Part shown: positions 27,691 to 36,741 of the stretch, piece after piece
Layout: every line of letters starts with the position of its first letter
Numbering within the stretch: the first letter of the stretch is position 1
Source: Streptococcus rubneri
GTDB taxonomy: Bacteria; Bacillota; Bacilli; Lactobacillales; Streptococcaceae
Reading direction: 5' to 3'
Length of the DNA: 64,000 nucleotides
Assembly (NCBI RefSeq): GCF_004785935.1
Contig: NZ_SRRP01000001.1
Span: forward strand, 806,001-870,000
Notes under the pieces: generated by a model
The model's database searches: none
What the model was told of the DNA's origin: nothing
The model's input: the letters and a program-made list of their open reading frames with translations, nothing else
Translations under genes and position numbers: made by a program

Positions 27691-28389
27691 CTATTTCAAC
27701 ACTTTTTTGAAAGTCATCTTCATGGTTGCGTATGTTCCATTTTCAGTGTTTCCTTCAGCAGTTAAGATCAGAGTATCTCCCTTCCACTCATATTGATAAG
27801 TCATTTTATCCAAAACTAAATTTGTCGTACCAAATGAGTAGTTAATGAGCAAGGACGGTGTTTCTTTAAAGCTAATGGTTTTATTTGCCTCATCCAATCT
27901 ACCATCTGGTAAAGAGTAGGTGTATTTTGCCTTAGAAGGATGCACTTTCATTTTTGTCACTTTGAAGTAAGAAGCATTATCTTTAAGCCTCGTAATGTAT
28001 GCCTTGTAGTATTCCTCTTTTTTCATGACGTTTTTTGCAACTTTATCATACAAGTGATCAAAGAAAGTTGTATAATCTAAGCTATATTTGAATTCTACAG
28101 AATCACCAGAAATGATTAATTTAGGATTAAATTTAGCAAAATCTTCTAAAATATAAGGATAGGCATCGATGTTTGATTCACGTAGTATCATACTCTTTTG
28201 AAGAGTGATAGGAGCATCCACTAATTCCCAGGTTCCTTCAAGTGTATCCGTTTTTTGGACAATTTTTTTCTCTGATTTTGTTTCCTTAGTGGTTTTTTGG
28301 CTAGTCGTAGTTGTATTACACCCTACAAGTGCGAGTCCACATAGAGCCATTAGGGCAACAAACAAAAATTTCTTGAGCCAATGTTTCAT
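27691..28389 (-). CDS. Putative lipoprotein 1 of a paralogous pair
   Basis: This 232-aa protein has a signal peptide with lipobox LVGC (Cys24), a TTTTSQKTTKE linker, and a beta-rich domain starting DTLEGTWELVDAPITL. The domain runs through PDGRLDEANKTISF and ends YQYEWKGDTLILTAEG. It shares the G-T-W start and the closing strand pattern with its downstream neighbour. It has a consensus promoter with an overlapping cre site, so expression is probably lowered by CcpA. The function is unknown; the deacetylase gene is divergent. Confidence 0.8.
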   Translation of the reverse strand: MKHWLKKFLFVALMALCGLALVGCNTTTTSQKTTKETKSEKKIVQKTDTLEGTWELVDAPITLQKSMILRESNIDAYPYILEDFAKFNPKLIISGDSVEFKYSLDYTTFFDHLYDKVAKNVMKKEEYYKAYITRLKDNASYFKVTKMKVHPSKAKYTYSLPDGRLDEANKTISFKETPSLLINYSFGTTNLVLDKMTYQYEWKGDTLILTAEGNTENGTYATMKMTFKKVLK

Positions 28390-28421
28390 GAAAAAGCCTC
28401 CTAAATATATTTTATTAATTT

Positions 28422-28450
28422 ATTATAACCTAATGTGAATGCGTTTTCAA
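28422..28450 (-). promoter_or_regulatory. Promoter of the lipoprotein pair
   Basis: The minus strand has a -35 TTGAAA (28445-28450), a 17-bp spacer and a -10 TATAAT (28422-28427), about 33 nt before the ATG. Confidence 0.8.
28436..28450 (-). promoter_or_regulatory. cre site over the -35 of the lipoprotein promoter
   Basis: The minus strand reads TTGAAAACGCATTCA, matching all 15 positions of WTGNAARCGNWWWCA. It covers the -35 and half the spacer, so CcpA would block RNA polymerase. Confidence 0.75.
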
Positions 28451-28557
28451 GGTAGCGAAATATCTAGACTAGTCTTCTTTCCATTTTTTTTATAGTAGGG
28501 TCACTAACTATAAAAAACGGCGCGCCCTTTAAAACATCTTTTACATTTACTGACTAG

Positions 28558-28599
28558 AGTAAGGGGACGATTTTTACAGTTTCGTAACAGTCCCTTACT
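28558..28599. repeat. Inverted repeat upstream of the deacetylase promoter
   Basis: The arms AGTAAGGG and CCCTTACT pair perfectly and extend by AC/GT past a bulged G. An inner TTAC/GTAA stem sits in the loop. The right arm ends 16 bp before the -10 of the deacetylase gene and so overlaps the -35 region. It could be an operator; no transcript reaches it as a terminator. Confidence 0.5.
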
Positions 28600-28612
28600 G
28601 ACCAATTTCTTA

Positions 28613-28621
28613 TGTTATAAT
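28613..28621 (+). promoter_or_regulatory. Extended -10 promoter of the deacetylase gene
   Basis: The plus strand reads TGTTATAAT about 24 nt before the ATG at 28646. The start has an AAAGGAG ribosome site. Confidence 0.7.
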
Positions 28622-28645
28622 AGAGATGTTTAGAAAGGAGCTTTT

Positions 28646-29533
28646 ATGTCTATACGAAAAAGATATGTTCCAAAGAAAATCAAACTCTTATTATTCTTAA
28701 ATGCCTTTTTGATTCTATCCATGCTTGTCTTAGGGACTCTGATTGTTGGTCGTCTACTGTCTCCCACTACTACAAGTCAAGAAAAATCTCAAGAAAACTT
28801 GATTTCCCAACGAATAGCTAGCCATCAGTGGATCAAACAAAAAAAACCAGTCAAAATTCCGATTCTTATGTATCATTCGGTTCATAACATGGATCCATCA
28901 GAAGAAGCCAATGCCAACCTCATCGTGGCACCAGAAACCTTTGAAAGTCATCTCAAAGCCTTAAAGAAGGCCGGCTACTATACCCTCACTCCTGAAGAAG
29001 CTTATCGGGCGCTCACAAAAAATGAACTGCCGAAAGGTGGCAAAGTCGTTTGGTTAACGTTTGATGATGGAATTGCTGACTTTTATACCATAGTCTATCC
29101 ACTCTTAAAAAAATACCAAATGACCGCAACCAACAATATCATTACTTCCTTTTCTGACGAAGAAAGACCCAGTGTTTTAACCTTCGATCAGATCAAAGAA
29201 ATGAAAGCGCAAGGTATGACGTTTGAGAGTCATACAGTATCTCATCCAGATTTGGCCCGATCAGATAGCTCTCGTCAGGAATCTGAATTGGCGACTTCCA
29301 AACAAGTACTAGACAAGAAACTCCATCAAACCACTACTACCATTGTTTACCCTTCCGGCCGCTACTCTGATCTCACCATGGAAATAGCAGAAAACAATGG
29401 TTACAAAATGGGCTTAACGACCAACAATGGACTAGCTAGTCTAGACGATGGCCTCTACTCACTAAAACGCCTGCGGATCTTACCAACTACAACAGCAGAA
29501 GACCTACTTACCGAAATGCAAACTAATCCATAA
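28646..29533 (+). CDS. Membrane-anchored polysaccharide deacetylase (NodB domain)
   Basis: This 295-aa protein has an N-terminal membrane anchor (about 12-36), an external linker, and a carbohydrate esterase 4 domain from about 70. Motifs are MYHSV (75-79), TFDDG (138-142, with D141 the likely metal-binding aspartate), SHTVSHP with His196 and His200 as metal ligands, and YPSGRY. Family enzymes remove acetyl groups from peptidoglycan or other surface glycans. The substrate is not readable; PgdA-type peptidoglycan deacetylases are longer. It is a single-gene unit facing the nup operon, with a shared terminator. Confidence 0.88.
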   Translation: MSIRKRYVPKKIKLLLFLNAFLILSMLVLGTLIVGRLLSPTTTSQEKSQENLISQRIASHQWIKQKKPVKIPILMYHSVHNMDPSEEANANLIVAPETFESHLKALKKAGYYTLTPEEAYRALTKNELPKGGKVVWLTFDDGIADFYTIVYPLLKKYQMTATNNIITSFSDEERPSVLTFDQIKEMKAQGMTFESHTVSHPDLARSDSSRQESELATSKQVLDKKLHQTTTTIVYPSGRYSDLTMEIAENNGYKMGLTTNNGLASLDDGLYSLKRLRILPTTTAEDLLTEMQTNP

Positions 29534-29541
29534 ACATACAA

Positions 29542-29570
29542 AAAGCACGAGTCCGAATGACTCGTGCTTT
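29542..29570. terminator. Bidirectional terminator, deacetylase / nup operon
   Basis: A 12-bp perfect stem AAAGCACGAGTC/GACTCGTGCTTT has A and T runs on both sides and lies between convergent genes. Confidence 0.85.
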
Positions 29571-29591
29571 CTTTCTCCATAATAGAGGCTT

Positions 29592-30548
29592 TTATTTCGA
29601 TTTGATGTAGTTCACACCATCTGCTTTTGGTGCAACCGACTTACCAAAGAAGGCTGCTAGTACGATGATGGTCAACACATACGGAGCAATACGGAGGTAT
29701 ACTCCAGGAATATGGGCAAGGAAAGGAATCTGCGTAGATACAACCGCCAAGGCTTGTGAAAGTCCAAAGAATAGACTTGATAGCATGGCACCGATTGGGC
29801 TCCATTTACCAAAGATCATAGCCGCTAGGGCGATAAATCCAGGTCCCACAATGGTAGTGGCAGAGAAATTGACAGAAGCAGATTGCGCATACAAGGCACC
29901 CCCAACTCCTCCTAAAAATCCAGAGATGAGCACACCATAGTAACGCATGAGGTAAACATTAATCCCTAGGGTATCCGCAGCTTGTGGATGTTCACCGACT
30001 GAGCGAAGGCGAAGACCAAATTTCGTTTTAAACATGATAAACCATGCTACAAATGAAAATCCAATCGCGACATATCCCATTAAACTTGTATTCTTGAAGA
30101 AGATATCGCCAATGACAGGAATATCAGATAAGAAAGGAAAATCAAATTTACCAAATGACAAATCGATGTTGTTGGTTTGGCCTTTTCCATAGATGGCTTT
30201 TACCAAGAAGACGGCTAAGGCAGGAGCCAACAAGTTCAATACTGTACCACTTACCACGTGGTCAGCACGGAAGTTAATAGTCGCTACCGCATGGATGGCA
30301 GAGAAAATAAGACCAACCAAACCACCTGCAAGGAGAGATAGCCAGATTGTCATGCCACCAAGAGAGCTAGCAAAAGTCAAGTTAAACACAACCCCTGTGA
30401 AAGCACCCATAACCATGATACCTTCCAAACCGACATTAACGACACCAGCATGTTCGGAGTAGGCTCCTCCGATACTAGTGAAAATGAGGGGAGCAGCATA
30501 GACCAGCATATTCGATACAAGAATCGTTAGTATAGCAACAGTATTCAT
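29592..30548 (-). CDS. Nucleoside ABC transporter permease (NupQ/YufQ-like)
   Basis: This 318-aa permease has about nine hydrophobic helices and the BPD_transp_2 family pattern. Segments such as EHAGVVNVGLEGIMVMGAF and FGLRLRSVGEHPQAADTLGI are conserved in nucleoside and simple-sugar permeases. It is the last gene of the bmp-nup unit. Neighbouring cdd, deoC and pdp point to nucleosides as substrate. Confidence 0.9.
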   Translation of the reverse strand: MNTVAILTILVSNMLVYAAPLIFTSIGGAYSEHAGVVNVGLEGIMVMGAFTGVVFNLTFASSLGGMTIWLSLLAGGLVGLIFSAIHAVATINFRADHVVSGTVLNLLAPALAVFLVKAIYGKGQTNNIDLSFGKFDFPFLSDIPVIGDIFFKNTSLMGYVAIGFSFVAWFIMFKTKFGLRLRSVGEHPQAADTLGINVYLMRYYGVLISGFLGGVGGALYAQSASVNFSATTIVGPGFIALAAMIFGKWSPIGAMLSSLFFGLSQALAVVSTQIPFLAHIPGVYLRIAPYVLTIIVLAAFFGKSVAPKADGVNYIKSK

Positions 30549-30550
30549 TC

Positions 30551-31606
30551 TTACTCTACTCCTTTCATTTGTTTCTTAGGCTTGATGTATTTTTCGATAA
30601 TGTAATGAGCACTTACAAAGAAGATAATCGAAGCTGTCACAATATTGACAAGTTCTGGTGGGATAGTCGCTGTGGTCATACCTGGCGCACCTGTTTGCAA
30701 GGTTCCAAGCAAGAAGGCCGCAAAGACAATCCCAATAGGAGAATTGCTAGCAAGTAGAGCAACTGCCATCCCATTAAATCCAACAGCCAAGGAACCAGCT
30801 TGAACATAAACGTTCTGGAAGGTACCAATTCCTTCTACTGCTCCACCGATCCCACAGAGGGCCCCTGAAATCACCATGGAAAGGATGATGGTCCGTTTAG
30901 CTGACATCCCTGCATAGTCTGAAGCATTGGGGTTAAGACCAACAGAACGAATTTCAAAGCCAAGTGTTGTCTTCTTGATAATGAACCAAATCACTGCAAC
31001 AGCAATCAAGGCAATGAAGATCCCGATATTCATCCGTGACTTAGTCAATTCTGTCAAGAACCCTAGGCGGTAACTTGCATTTGCTCCTACTGTGATACTA
31101 GATTCAGAATCGACCATAAACTTTTTAGGGAAGTTCCGGATGATTTCATTTCCAGCAAACAGTACGATGTAGTTCATCATAATGGTAACGATCACTTCAC
31201 TCGTTCCCAAAAATGCTCGTAGGAGTCCTGGAATTAATCCAATGAGACCACCGGCAATTGCAGCCACAAGGACGGTCAAAGGAATCATCAGAACGCGAGG
31301 AATATCTGGGAAGGATAGAGCGAACCATACAGCCGCAATCCAACCTGCCAAAGCTTGTCCAGGTAAGCCGACATTAAAAAATCCAGCTCGACTGGCTACC
31401 GCAAATCCGAGAGCAATCAATATCAGTGGCCCCATAGTACGGAAAATTTCACCCACATTTTTTATGGAACCAAAAGCTGTCTTGAAGAGTTCTTCATAAC
31501 CCCAAAGAGCATCATAACCAAAGATCCACATAATAATGGCTCCGAGGATGATTCCTAGGATTACAGAAATAAAAGGAATAGCAATTTGTCTTGTATTTTT
31601 ATTCAT
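30551..31606 (-). CDS. Nucleoside ABC transporter permease (NupP/YufP-like)
   Basis: This 351-aa permease is the second channel subunit, with GFFNVGLPGQALAGW and GFEIRSVGLNPNASDYAGMS as family hallmarks. I set the start at 31606 (MNKNTRQ): AGGAGG lies 6 nt upstream, and the frame upstream lacks a ribosome site. The start overlaps the ATPase gene by 8 nt. The stop is 2 nt before the next permease, so the three genes are translated as a set. Confidence 0.9.
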   Translation of the reverse strand: MNKNTRQIAIPFISVILGIILGAIIMWIFGYDALWGYEELFKTAFGSIKNVGEIFRTMGPLILIALGFAVASRAGFFNVGLPGQALAGWIAAVWFALSFPDIPRVLMIPLTVLVAAIAGGLIGLIPGLLRAFLGTSEVIVTIMMNYIVLFAGNEIIRNFPKKFMVDSESSITVGANASYRLGFLTELTKSRMNIGIFIALIAVAVIWFIIKKTTLGFEIRSVGLNPNASDYAGMSAKRTIILSMVISGALCGIGGAVEGIGTFQNVYVQAGSLAVGFNGMAVALLASNSPIGIVFAAFLLGTLQTGAPGMTTATIPPELVNIVTASIIFFVSAHYIIEKYIKPKKQMKGVE

Positions 31607-33131
31607 TTGAAGCCTCCTTGATTTCTCCACCAGCCATTAGAATACCAAGCTCTTGTTTGTTGGTCTCAGACGGCTTCACAATACCTTGGATTTTTCCATC
31701 ATGAATAACAGCAATCCGGTCTGATAGATTTAGAATTTCGTCTAATTCGAAGCTGACAACGAGGACGGCTTTCCCTTTATCACGTTCACCAATCAAACGT
31801 TTATGGATGTACTCAATCGCACCAACGTCCAATCCACGTGTCGGTTGGCTAACGATTAACAAATCTGGATTCCGATCAACTTCACGAGCAATGATGGCTT
31901 TTTGTTGATTTCCTCCTGATAGAGCACTTGCTGGAACAATCTCGTTGGCTGCACGAACATCAAATTCTTCCATCAACTTGCGAGCATAGGAATTAATTTG
32001 ATTGTAATTCAACACACCATTCTTGCTAAGTGGTTCTTTGTAGTAAGTTTGAAGTGCGATGTTTTCAGAAAGCATCATTTCGAGCACAAGACCATCGCGA
32101 TGACGATCTTCAGGCACGTGGCTGACATTCATTTCAGTAATCTTACGTGGGGAAAGGCCAACAACTTCTTGTCCCTTAATTTTGATACTGCCTGATTTAA
32201 CTTTGCGAAGTCCGGTAATAGCCTGGATCAATTCACTCTGACCATTTCCGTCAATCCCTGCAATTCCGACAATTTCACCTGCACGAACATCAAGAGATAG
32301 TTCTTTGACCGCAGGAACACCACGGTTTTCATTCACGACCAAGTCAGAAATTTGCAGAACCACTTCTTTAGGTTGCGCTTCTTCCTTTTCTGTTACGAAA
32401 GAAACTGAGCGCCCAACCATCATTTCTGCCAAATCTTTATTGGTAGCACCTTCGATGCTAACCGTTTGAATGGATTTCCCACGACGAATAACTGTGACAC
32501 GGTCTGCGACGGCACGAATTTCGTCCAGTTTGTGAGTGATGAGGATAATGGATTTCCCTTCTTTAACGAGGGTTTTCATAATATCCATTAACTCCAAAAT
32601 TTCAGCAGGAGTTAGCACTGCTGTAGGCTCGTCGAAAATCAGAATATCAGCTCCGCGATAGAGTGTCTTCAAGATTTCTACACGTTGTTGAGCCCCAACA
32701 GAAATATCTTCAACTTTTGCTGTAGGATCCACAGCCAAGCCGTAGCGTTCAGATAACTCTAGAATATCTGCATTAGCTTTTTTCAAATCTAATACACCCT
32801 TGTTCGTTACTTCGCTACCAAGAATGATATTTTCTGCAACAGTGAAAGCTTCTACCAACATGAAGTGCTGGTGAACCATCCCGATCCCTAGAGAAGCAGC
32901 CTTTGAAGGAGAATCTAGTTTTTCAGATTTCCCATTGACCACAATTTCTCCGCTCGTTGGTTCCAAAAGACCAGCCAACATATTCATCAGGGTTGATTTC
33001 CCAGCTCCATTTTCACCAAGAAGTGCATGAATTTCACCTTTACGCAATTCGAGGTTGATTTTGTCGTTTGCGACAAATTCACCAAAAATTTTGGTAATTT
33101 CACGCATCTCAATGACGTTTTCGTGTGCCAT
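31599..33131 (-). CDS. Nucleoside ABC transporter ATPase, double NBD (NupO/YufO-like)
   Basis: This 510-aa protein has two fused ABC domains, as in sugar and nucleoside importers. The first has Walker A GENGAGKST (about 38-46), a SVGAQQRVEIL signature and DEPTAVLTP. The second has the degenerate P-loop GIDGNGQSEL and signature LSGGNQQKAIIAREVDR. It works with the two following permeases and the upstream BMP lipoprotein. Confidence 0.93.
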   Translation of the reverse strand: MAHENVIEMREITKIFGEFVANDKINLELRKGEIHALLGENGAGKSTLMNMLAGLLEPTSGEIVVNGKSEKLDSPSKAASLGIGMVHQHFMLVEAFTVAENIILGSEVTNKGVLDLKKANADILELSERYGLAVDPTAKVEDISVGAQQRVEILKTLYRGADILIFDEPTAVLTPAEILELMDIMKTLVKEGKSIILITHKLDEIRAVADRVTVIRRGKSIQTVSIEGATNKDLAEMMVGRSVSFVTEKEEAQPKEVVLQISDLVVNENRGVPAVKELSLDVRAGEIVGIAGIDGNGQSELIQAITGLRKVKSGSIKIKGQEVVGLSPRKITEMNVSHVPEDRHRDGLVLEMMLSENIALQTYYKEPLSKNGVLNYNQINSYARKLMEEFDVRAANEIVPASALSGGNQQKAIIAREVDRNPDLLIVSQPTRGLDVGAIEYIHKRLIGERDKGKAVLVVSFELDEILNLSDRIAVIHDGKIQGIVKPSETNKQELGILMAGGEIKEASNE

Positions 33132-33200
33132 TCGAATATTCCTTTCTAGAAAACTATATTTTATTTCAGTAGGACCTGCTAAACGAGTTAGTAAGTTCTA

Positions 33201-33219
33201 TTGAGACAAAATGTCTCAA
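33201..33219 (-). repeat. Hairpin in the BMP-ATPase intercistronic gap
   Basis: A perfect 7-bp stem TTGAGAC/GTCTCAA with a 5-nt loop lies between the attenuator-like terminator and the ATPase start. It has no T-run. It may stabilise or mark a processed mRNA end. Confidence 0.5.
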
Positions 33220-33231
33220 CACCTCATAAAA

Positions 33232-33258
33232 AAGCGACCCAAGAAGGATGGATCGCTT
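33232..33258 (-). terminator. Partial terminator between BMP lipoprotein and ATPase genes
   Basis: The stem AAGCGA/TCGCTT with inner CC/GG pairs is followed by TTTTTTATG on the minus strand, 11 nt past the lipoprotein stop. No promoter is evident before the ATPase, so it likely lets some polymerase through and sets a high binding-protein to transporter ratio. Confidence 0.7.
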
Positions 33259-33268
33259 CTGGAAGGTT

Positions 33269-34324
33269 TTATTTCTCAGGTGCTTTTACACTACCATCAA
33301 TAATTTGTTTTTTAGCATCTTCTACTGCTTTTTTAGCATCTTCAGAAAGATTTGAAGTTGTCAAATCAACACCACCATCTTTCAAACCAAATGTGATCAC
33401 TTTTCCACCTGGGAATTTACCGTCAGCAGTTTGAGTTGCGATTTCTTGAACAGTTTTACCAACTTGTTTCAGAGTAGAAGCCAATACGAAGTTAGATTCT
33501 TTACCATCTTTTGAAGTGTATTTACCTTCATCAACTTGGTCACGGTCTACACCAATAACCCAAACTTTTTCGCCTTCGTTTTTCTTCTCGTTCAAGTCTT
33601 TTGCTTCCTTGAAGACACCAGCTCCTGTACCACCAGCAGCTTGGTAAATAACGTCAGCTCCTGCAGCGTATTGTGTTGCTGCAATTGTTCTACCTTTTTC
33701 AGGGTTGTTGAAGTCTTCAGCATATTGTACATCAACTGAAATGTCTTTGTTTACAGACTTCACGCCTGCTTCAAATCCTTTTTCAAAACGAGTGATAACT
33801 TCACCACGTGCTCCACCGATGAAACCAACTTTGTTTGTCTTCGTAGTTTTGGCAGCAGCAACCCCTGCAAGATAAGCAGCTTCATTATCTGCAAAAACAG
33901 CAGATGCTACGTTCTTCTTATCACCAACAACAGAGTCAATGATAACATAGTTGATATCAGCATTTTCATCTGCAGCAGCAGTAACAGCTGGAGCAAGTTT
34001 GTAACCAACACCGTACACTAATTTGTAGCCGTTTGTAGCAGCTTGACTGAAGTTATTCGCGAAATCTGCTTCACTTGTAGATTGGAAGTAAGTAAAGCCG
34101 TTATCTTTAGAAAGACCATTTTCTTTACCCCAAGCTTGTAGACCTTCCCATGCAGATTGGTTAAATGATTTGTCATCAACACCACCTGTGTCAGTAACGA
34201 TAGCAGCTTTTAAATCAGTTTTTGCATCTGAAGAATCTTTGCGAGACGCACGATTTCCACATGCAGCAAGTCCGATTGCAGCGACAGTTACTAGACCTAG
34301 GCCTAACCATTGTTTCTTGTTCAT
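33269..34324 (-). CDS. BMP-family nucleoside-binding lipoprotein (PnrA/BmpA-like)
   Basis: This 351-aa lipoprotein has signal peptide 1-21 and lipobox LAAC with Cys22. The mature domain contains DTGGVDDKSFNQSAWEGL (about 45-62), the purine-nucleoside-binding signature of PnrA proteins, plus GYKLAPAVTAAADEN and GVDRDQVDEGKY. It captures nucleosides outside the membrane for the three downstream transporter genes. It has a possible promoter (-35 TTGACC at 34375-34380, spacer 17, -10 CATAGT at 34352-34357) in addition to readthrough from cdd. Confidence 0.93.
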   Translation of the reverse strand: MNKKQWLGLGLVTVAAIGLAACGNRASRKDSSDAKTDLKAAIVTDTGGVDDKSFNQSAWEGLQAWGKENGLSKDNGFTYFQSTSEADFANNFSQAATNGYKLVYGVGYKLAPAVTAAADENADINYVIIDSVVGDKKNVASAVFADNEAAYLAGVAAAKTTKTNKVGFIGGARGEVITRFEKGFEAGVKSVNKDISVDVQYAEDFNNPEKGRTIAATQYAAGADVIYQAAGGTGAGVFKEAKDLNEKKNEGEKVWVIGVDRDQVDEGKYTSKDGKESNFVLASTLKQVGKTVQEIATQTADGKFPGGKVITFGLKDGGVDLTTSNLSEDAKKAVEDAKKQIIDGSVKAPEK

Positions 34325-34402
34325 TTCTGAACCTCCTAAATAAGATATGCAACTATGTTGCGGATTAATGAAAGGGTCAATAGACCGCCTTTACAGAAGT
34401 TA

Positions 34403-34792
34403 CTAGGTAAGATCTGTAAAGGAATATGGAAGCAATTCCTTGACCGTCATCACGACCGTCGATTTATCTTTGGCTACCAGAGTAACCGGTAGGTCTGGCT
34501 CGAAAAATTCAGCCATCACCTGGCGACAAGCACCACAGGGTGAAACTGGTTTTTCAGTTTGACCATAAATAATTAATTCCTTAAATGAACGCTCGCCTTC
34601 TGAAACAGCCTTGAAGATAGCTGTTCGCTCACCACAATTGGTCAACCCGAAACTCGCATTTTCAACATTGACTCCTGTATAAATCTTTCCCTCTGCTGTA
34701 ACTAAGACAGTTCCAATTGGAAAGTGAGAATAAGGCACGTAAGCATTCTCGCTTGTTTTTACAGCTAGGTCAATCAACTCAGTAGTCGCCAT
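34403..34792 (-). CDS. cdd: Cytidine deaminase Cdd
   Basis: This 129-aa zinc enzyme converts cytidine and deoxycytidine to uridines. Zinc ligands Cys53, Cys86 and Cys89 and catalytic Glu55 are intact in NCGERTAIF and SPCGACRQ. The length fits the homotetrameric short type. It overlaps deoC by 14 nt and feeds uridine to the phosphorylase two genes upstream. Confidence 0.96.
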   Translation of the reverse strand: MATTELIDLAVKTSENAYVPYSHFPIGTVLVTAEGKIYTGVNVENASFGLTNCGERTAIFKAVSEGERSFKELIIYGQTEKPVSPCGACRQVMAEFFEPDLPVTLVAKDKSTVVMTVKELLPYSFTDLT

Positions 34793-35441
34793 GGGCTACT
34801 TCTCCCTTCATGATGGCTACTCCAGAGGAAGTACCGATTCGGTTAGCACCCGCTTGGATCATAGCTTGAGCATCCTCATAGCTACGAGTGCCTCCAGATG
34901 CTTTCACCCCCATGTCAGGTCCAACAACTTTTCGCATGAGAGCCACATCCTCAGGCGTAGCCCCACCAGTCGAGAATCCTGTAGAAGTCTTCACGAAGTC
35001 AGCTCCTGCTAACTTAGCAATCTGACACGCTACAATCTTCTCATCTTCTGTCAAGAGGCAGGTTTCGATGATGACTTTGACAAGGTGATCACCGCTTGCA
35101 TCTACAACTGCCTGAATATCTTCTTCAACGAGACTCAGATTTTTTGATTTAAGTGCACCAATATTGATGACCATATCAATTTCATCTGCCCCATTTTGGA
35201 TAGCATTCTCGGTTTCAAAAGCTTTGACTTCTGGTGTATTTGCCCCCAGTGGAAACCCGACAACTGTACAGACTTTGACATCTGTATCACGTAGACCCTC
35301 TGCAGCGAAGTTTACCCAAGTTGGCTGCACACAAACACTTGCAAAATCATATTCTTTTGCTTCTTCGATCAATTGTTCGATCTGTTCCTGTTGTGCATCA
35401 GGTTTTAATAGTGTGTGGTCTATGTATTTGTTTAATTTCAT
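34779..35441 (-). CDS. deoC: Deoxyribose-phosphate aldolase DeoC
   Basis: This 220-aa class I aldolase splits deoxyribose-5-phosphate into acetaldehyde and glyceraldehyde-3-phosphate. The Schiff-base lysine lies in DFVKTSTGF, with KASGGTRS further on. The start is placed at 35441 (MKLNKYID) behind GGGGAGA; the longer frame from 35501 would run into the pdp gene and lacks a ribosome site. It lies 22 nt after pdp. Confidence 0.95.
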   Translation of the reverse strand: MKLNKYIDHTLLKPDAQQEQIEQLIEEAKEYDFASVCVQPTWVNFAAEGLRDTDVKVCTVVGFPLGANTPEVKAFETENAIQNGADEIDMVINIGALKSKNLSLVEEDIQAVVDASGDHLVKVIIETCLLTEDEKIVACQIAKLAGADFVKTSTGFSTGGATPEDVALMRKVVGPDMGVKASGGTRSYEDAQAMIQAGANRIGTSSGVAIMKGEVAHGDY

Positions 35442-35463
35442 TAGTGAATCTCCCCTAAACGAA

Positions 35464-36741
35464 TTACGATACGATTTCAATAATCTCTGAAACGCTTTCA
35501 ACCTTGTCTAGTATTTTAACATTTTTTTGGAATTCTGCAATGGTTTTTTGACAAATTTCTAAGTTTGTATAAATAGTTGCAACAAGCTCCCCTTTTTGAA
35601 CAGAATCCCCGACTTTCTTAGCAAAAACAATCCCTGTCTCATAGTCTAAATCATCTGATTTGACTGCTCTGCCAGCCCCTAGACGCATGGCAAAGAGACC
35701 GTGTTCCATAGCAGGCAAGGCTGCAATATAGCCATCCTCTTCTGCATAGACAGGCACTTGTTCTTTTACCTGAACTGGACGGTAGAGATCTTCTAAATCC
35801 CCACCTTGAGCAAGGACCATTTCTTCAAATTTCTTCAGAGCTTTGCCGGCTGTCAGATGTTGCTTGACTTCTTCCAAGCTAGCCGTCACTCCGCCAAGCT
35901 CCAACATAATTTGAGCCAATTCACAAATGAAGTGGGTCACGTCTTCTTTGCCTTTGCCTTGAAGAATATCTAAGGCTTCGAGAATTTCCAATCGGTTCCC
36001 AATACTAGTTCCCAAAGGTTGGCTCATATCCGTCAAGACAGCAATGGTCTTGCGACCGACAGCATTTCCAAGATCCACCATGGTGCGGGCTAATTCACGC
36101 GCCTCTTCGATGGTCTTCATAAAGGCCCCTTCTCCAACGGTAACATCGAGAAGGATAGCATCTGCTCCAGCCGCAATCTTCTTACTCATGACGGAACTCG
36201 CAATCAAGGGAATCGTGTCAACTGTTGCCGTCACATCTCGAAGTGCATAGAGAAGCTTATCTGCCATGACCAATTGATCCGACTGGCCGATAACAGAAAG
36301 ACCAATGTCTTGTACTTGTTTGATGAACTCTTCTTGGGTCCGCTCAATCTGGAATCCTTTTATTGATTCTAACTTATCAATGGTCCCCCCTGTGTGACCC
36401 AATCCACGACCACTCATCTTGGCTACTGGAACTCCAAAGCTGGCTACTAGAGGGGCCAGTACAATCGTTACTTTGTCCCCTACACCACCTGTTGAGTGTT
36501 TGTCCACCTTGATGCCTTTAATAACAGAGAGGTCGAATTGCTCCCCTGTTTCCACCATCTTCATGGTCAAATCTGATATTTCTCGAGTCGTCATTCCCTT
36601 GAAATAAACCGCCATGGCAAAGGCAGCCATTTGATAGTCTGGTACTGTTCCCGCTACATAGCCCTCAATCAGCCAGTGAATTTCTTCTTTACTCAACTCA
36701 ATGCCATCACGTTTTTTCTGAATGATATCTACAGCTCTCAT
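35464..36741 (-). CDS. pdp: Pyrimidine-nucleoside phosphorylase
   Basis: This 425-aa enzyme phosphorolyses uridine, thymidine and deoxyuridine. It has [15 protein letters not shown] (about 79-93, phosphate site) and [20 protein letters not shown] (about 107-126), plus a C-terminal alpha/beta domain. It overlaps the methyltransferase gene by 4 nt. Its products, free base and (deoxy)ribose-1-phosphate, link to deoC. Confidence 0.95.
   Translation of the reverse strand: MRAVDIIQKKRDGIELSKEEIHWLIEGYVAGTVPDYQMAAFAMAVYFKGMTTREISDLTMKMVETGEQFDLSVIKGIKVDKHSTGGVGDKVTIVLAPLVASFGVPVAKMSGRGLGHTGGTIDKLESIKGFQIERTQEEFIKQVQDIGLSVIGQSDQLVMADKLLYALRDVTATVDTIPLIASSVMSKKIAAGADAILLDVTVGEGAFMKTIEEARELARTMVDLGNAVGRKTIAVLTDMSQPLGTSIGNRLEILEALDILQGKGKEDVTHFICELAQIMLELGGVTASLEEVKQHLTAGKALKKFEEMVLAQGGDLEDLYRPVQVKEQVPVYAEEDGYIAALPAMEHGLFAMRLGAGRAVKSDDLDYETGIVFAKKVGDSVQKGELVATIYTNLEICQKTIAEFQKNVKILDKVESVSEIIEIVS

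Noticed and set aside
28520-28527. GGCGCGCC palindrome in an A/T-rich gap
   Set aside because: An isolated 8-bp restriction-type palindrome without further structure; no cloning scar or other sign of engineering around it.
33201-33258. Purine riboswitch in the nucleoside operon
   Set aside because: The two hairpins lack the conserved purine-aptamer junction and loop-loop sequences. They look like a partial terminator and a simple stem.
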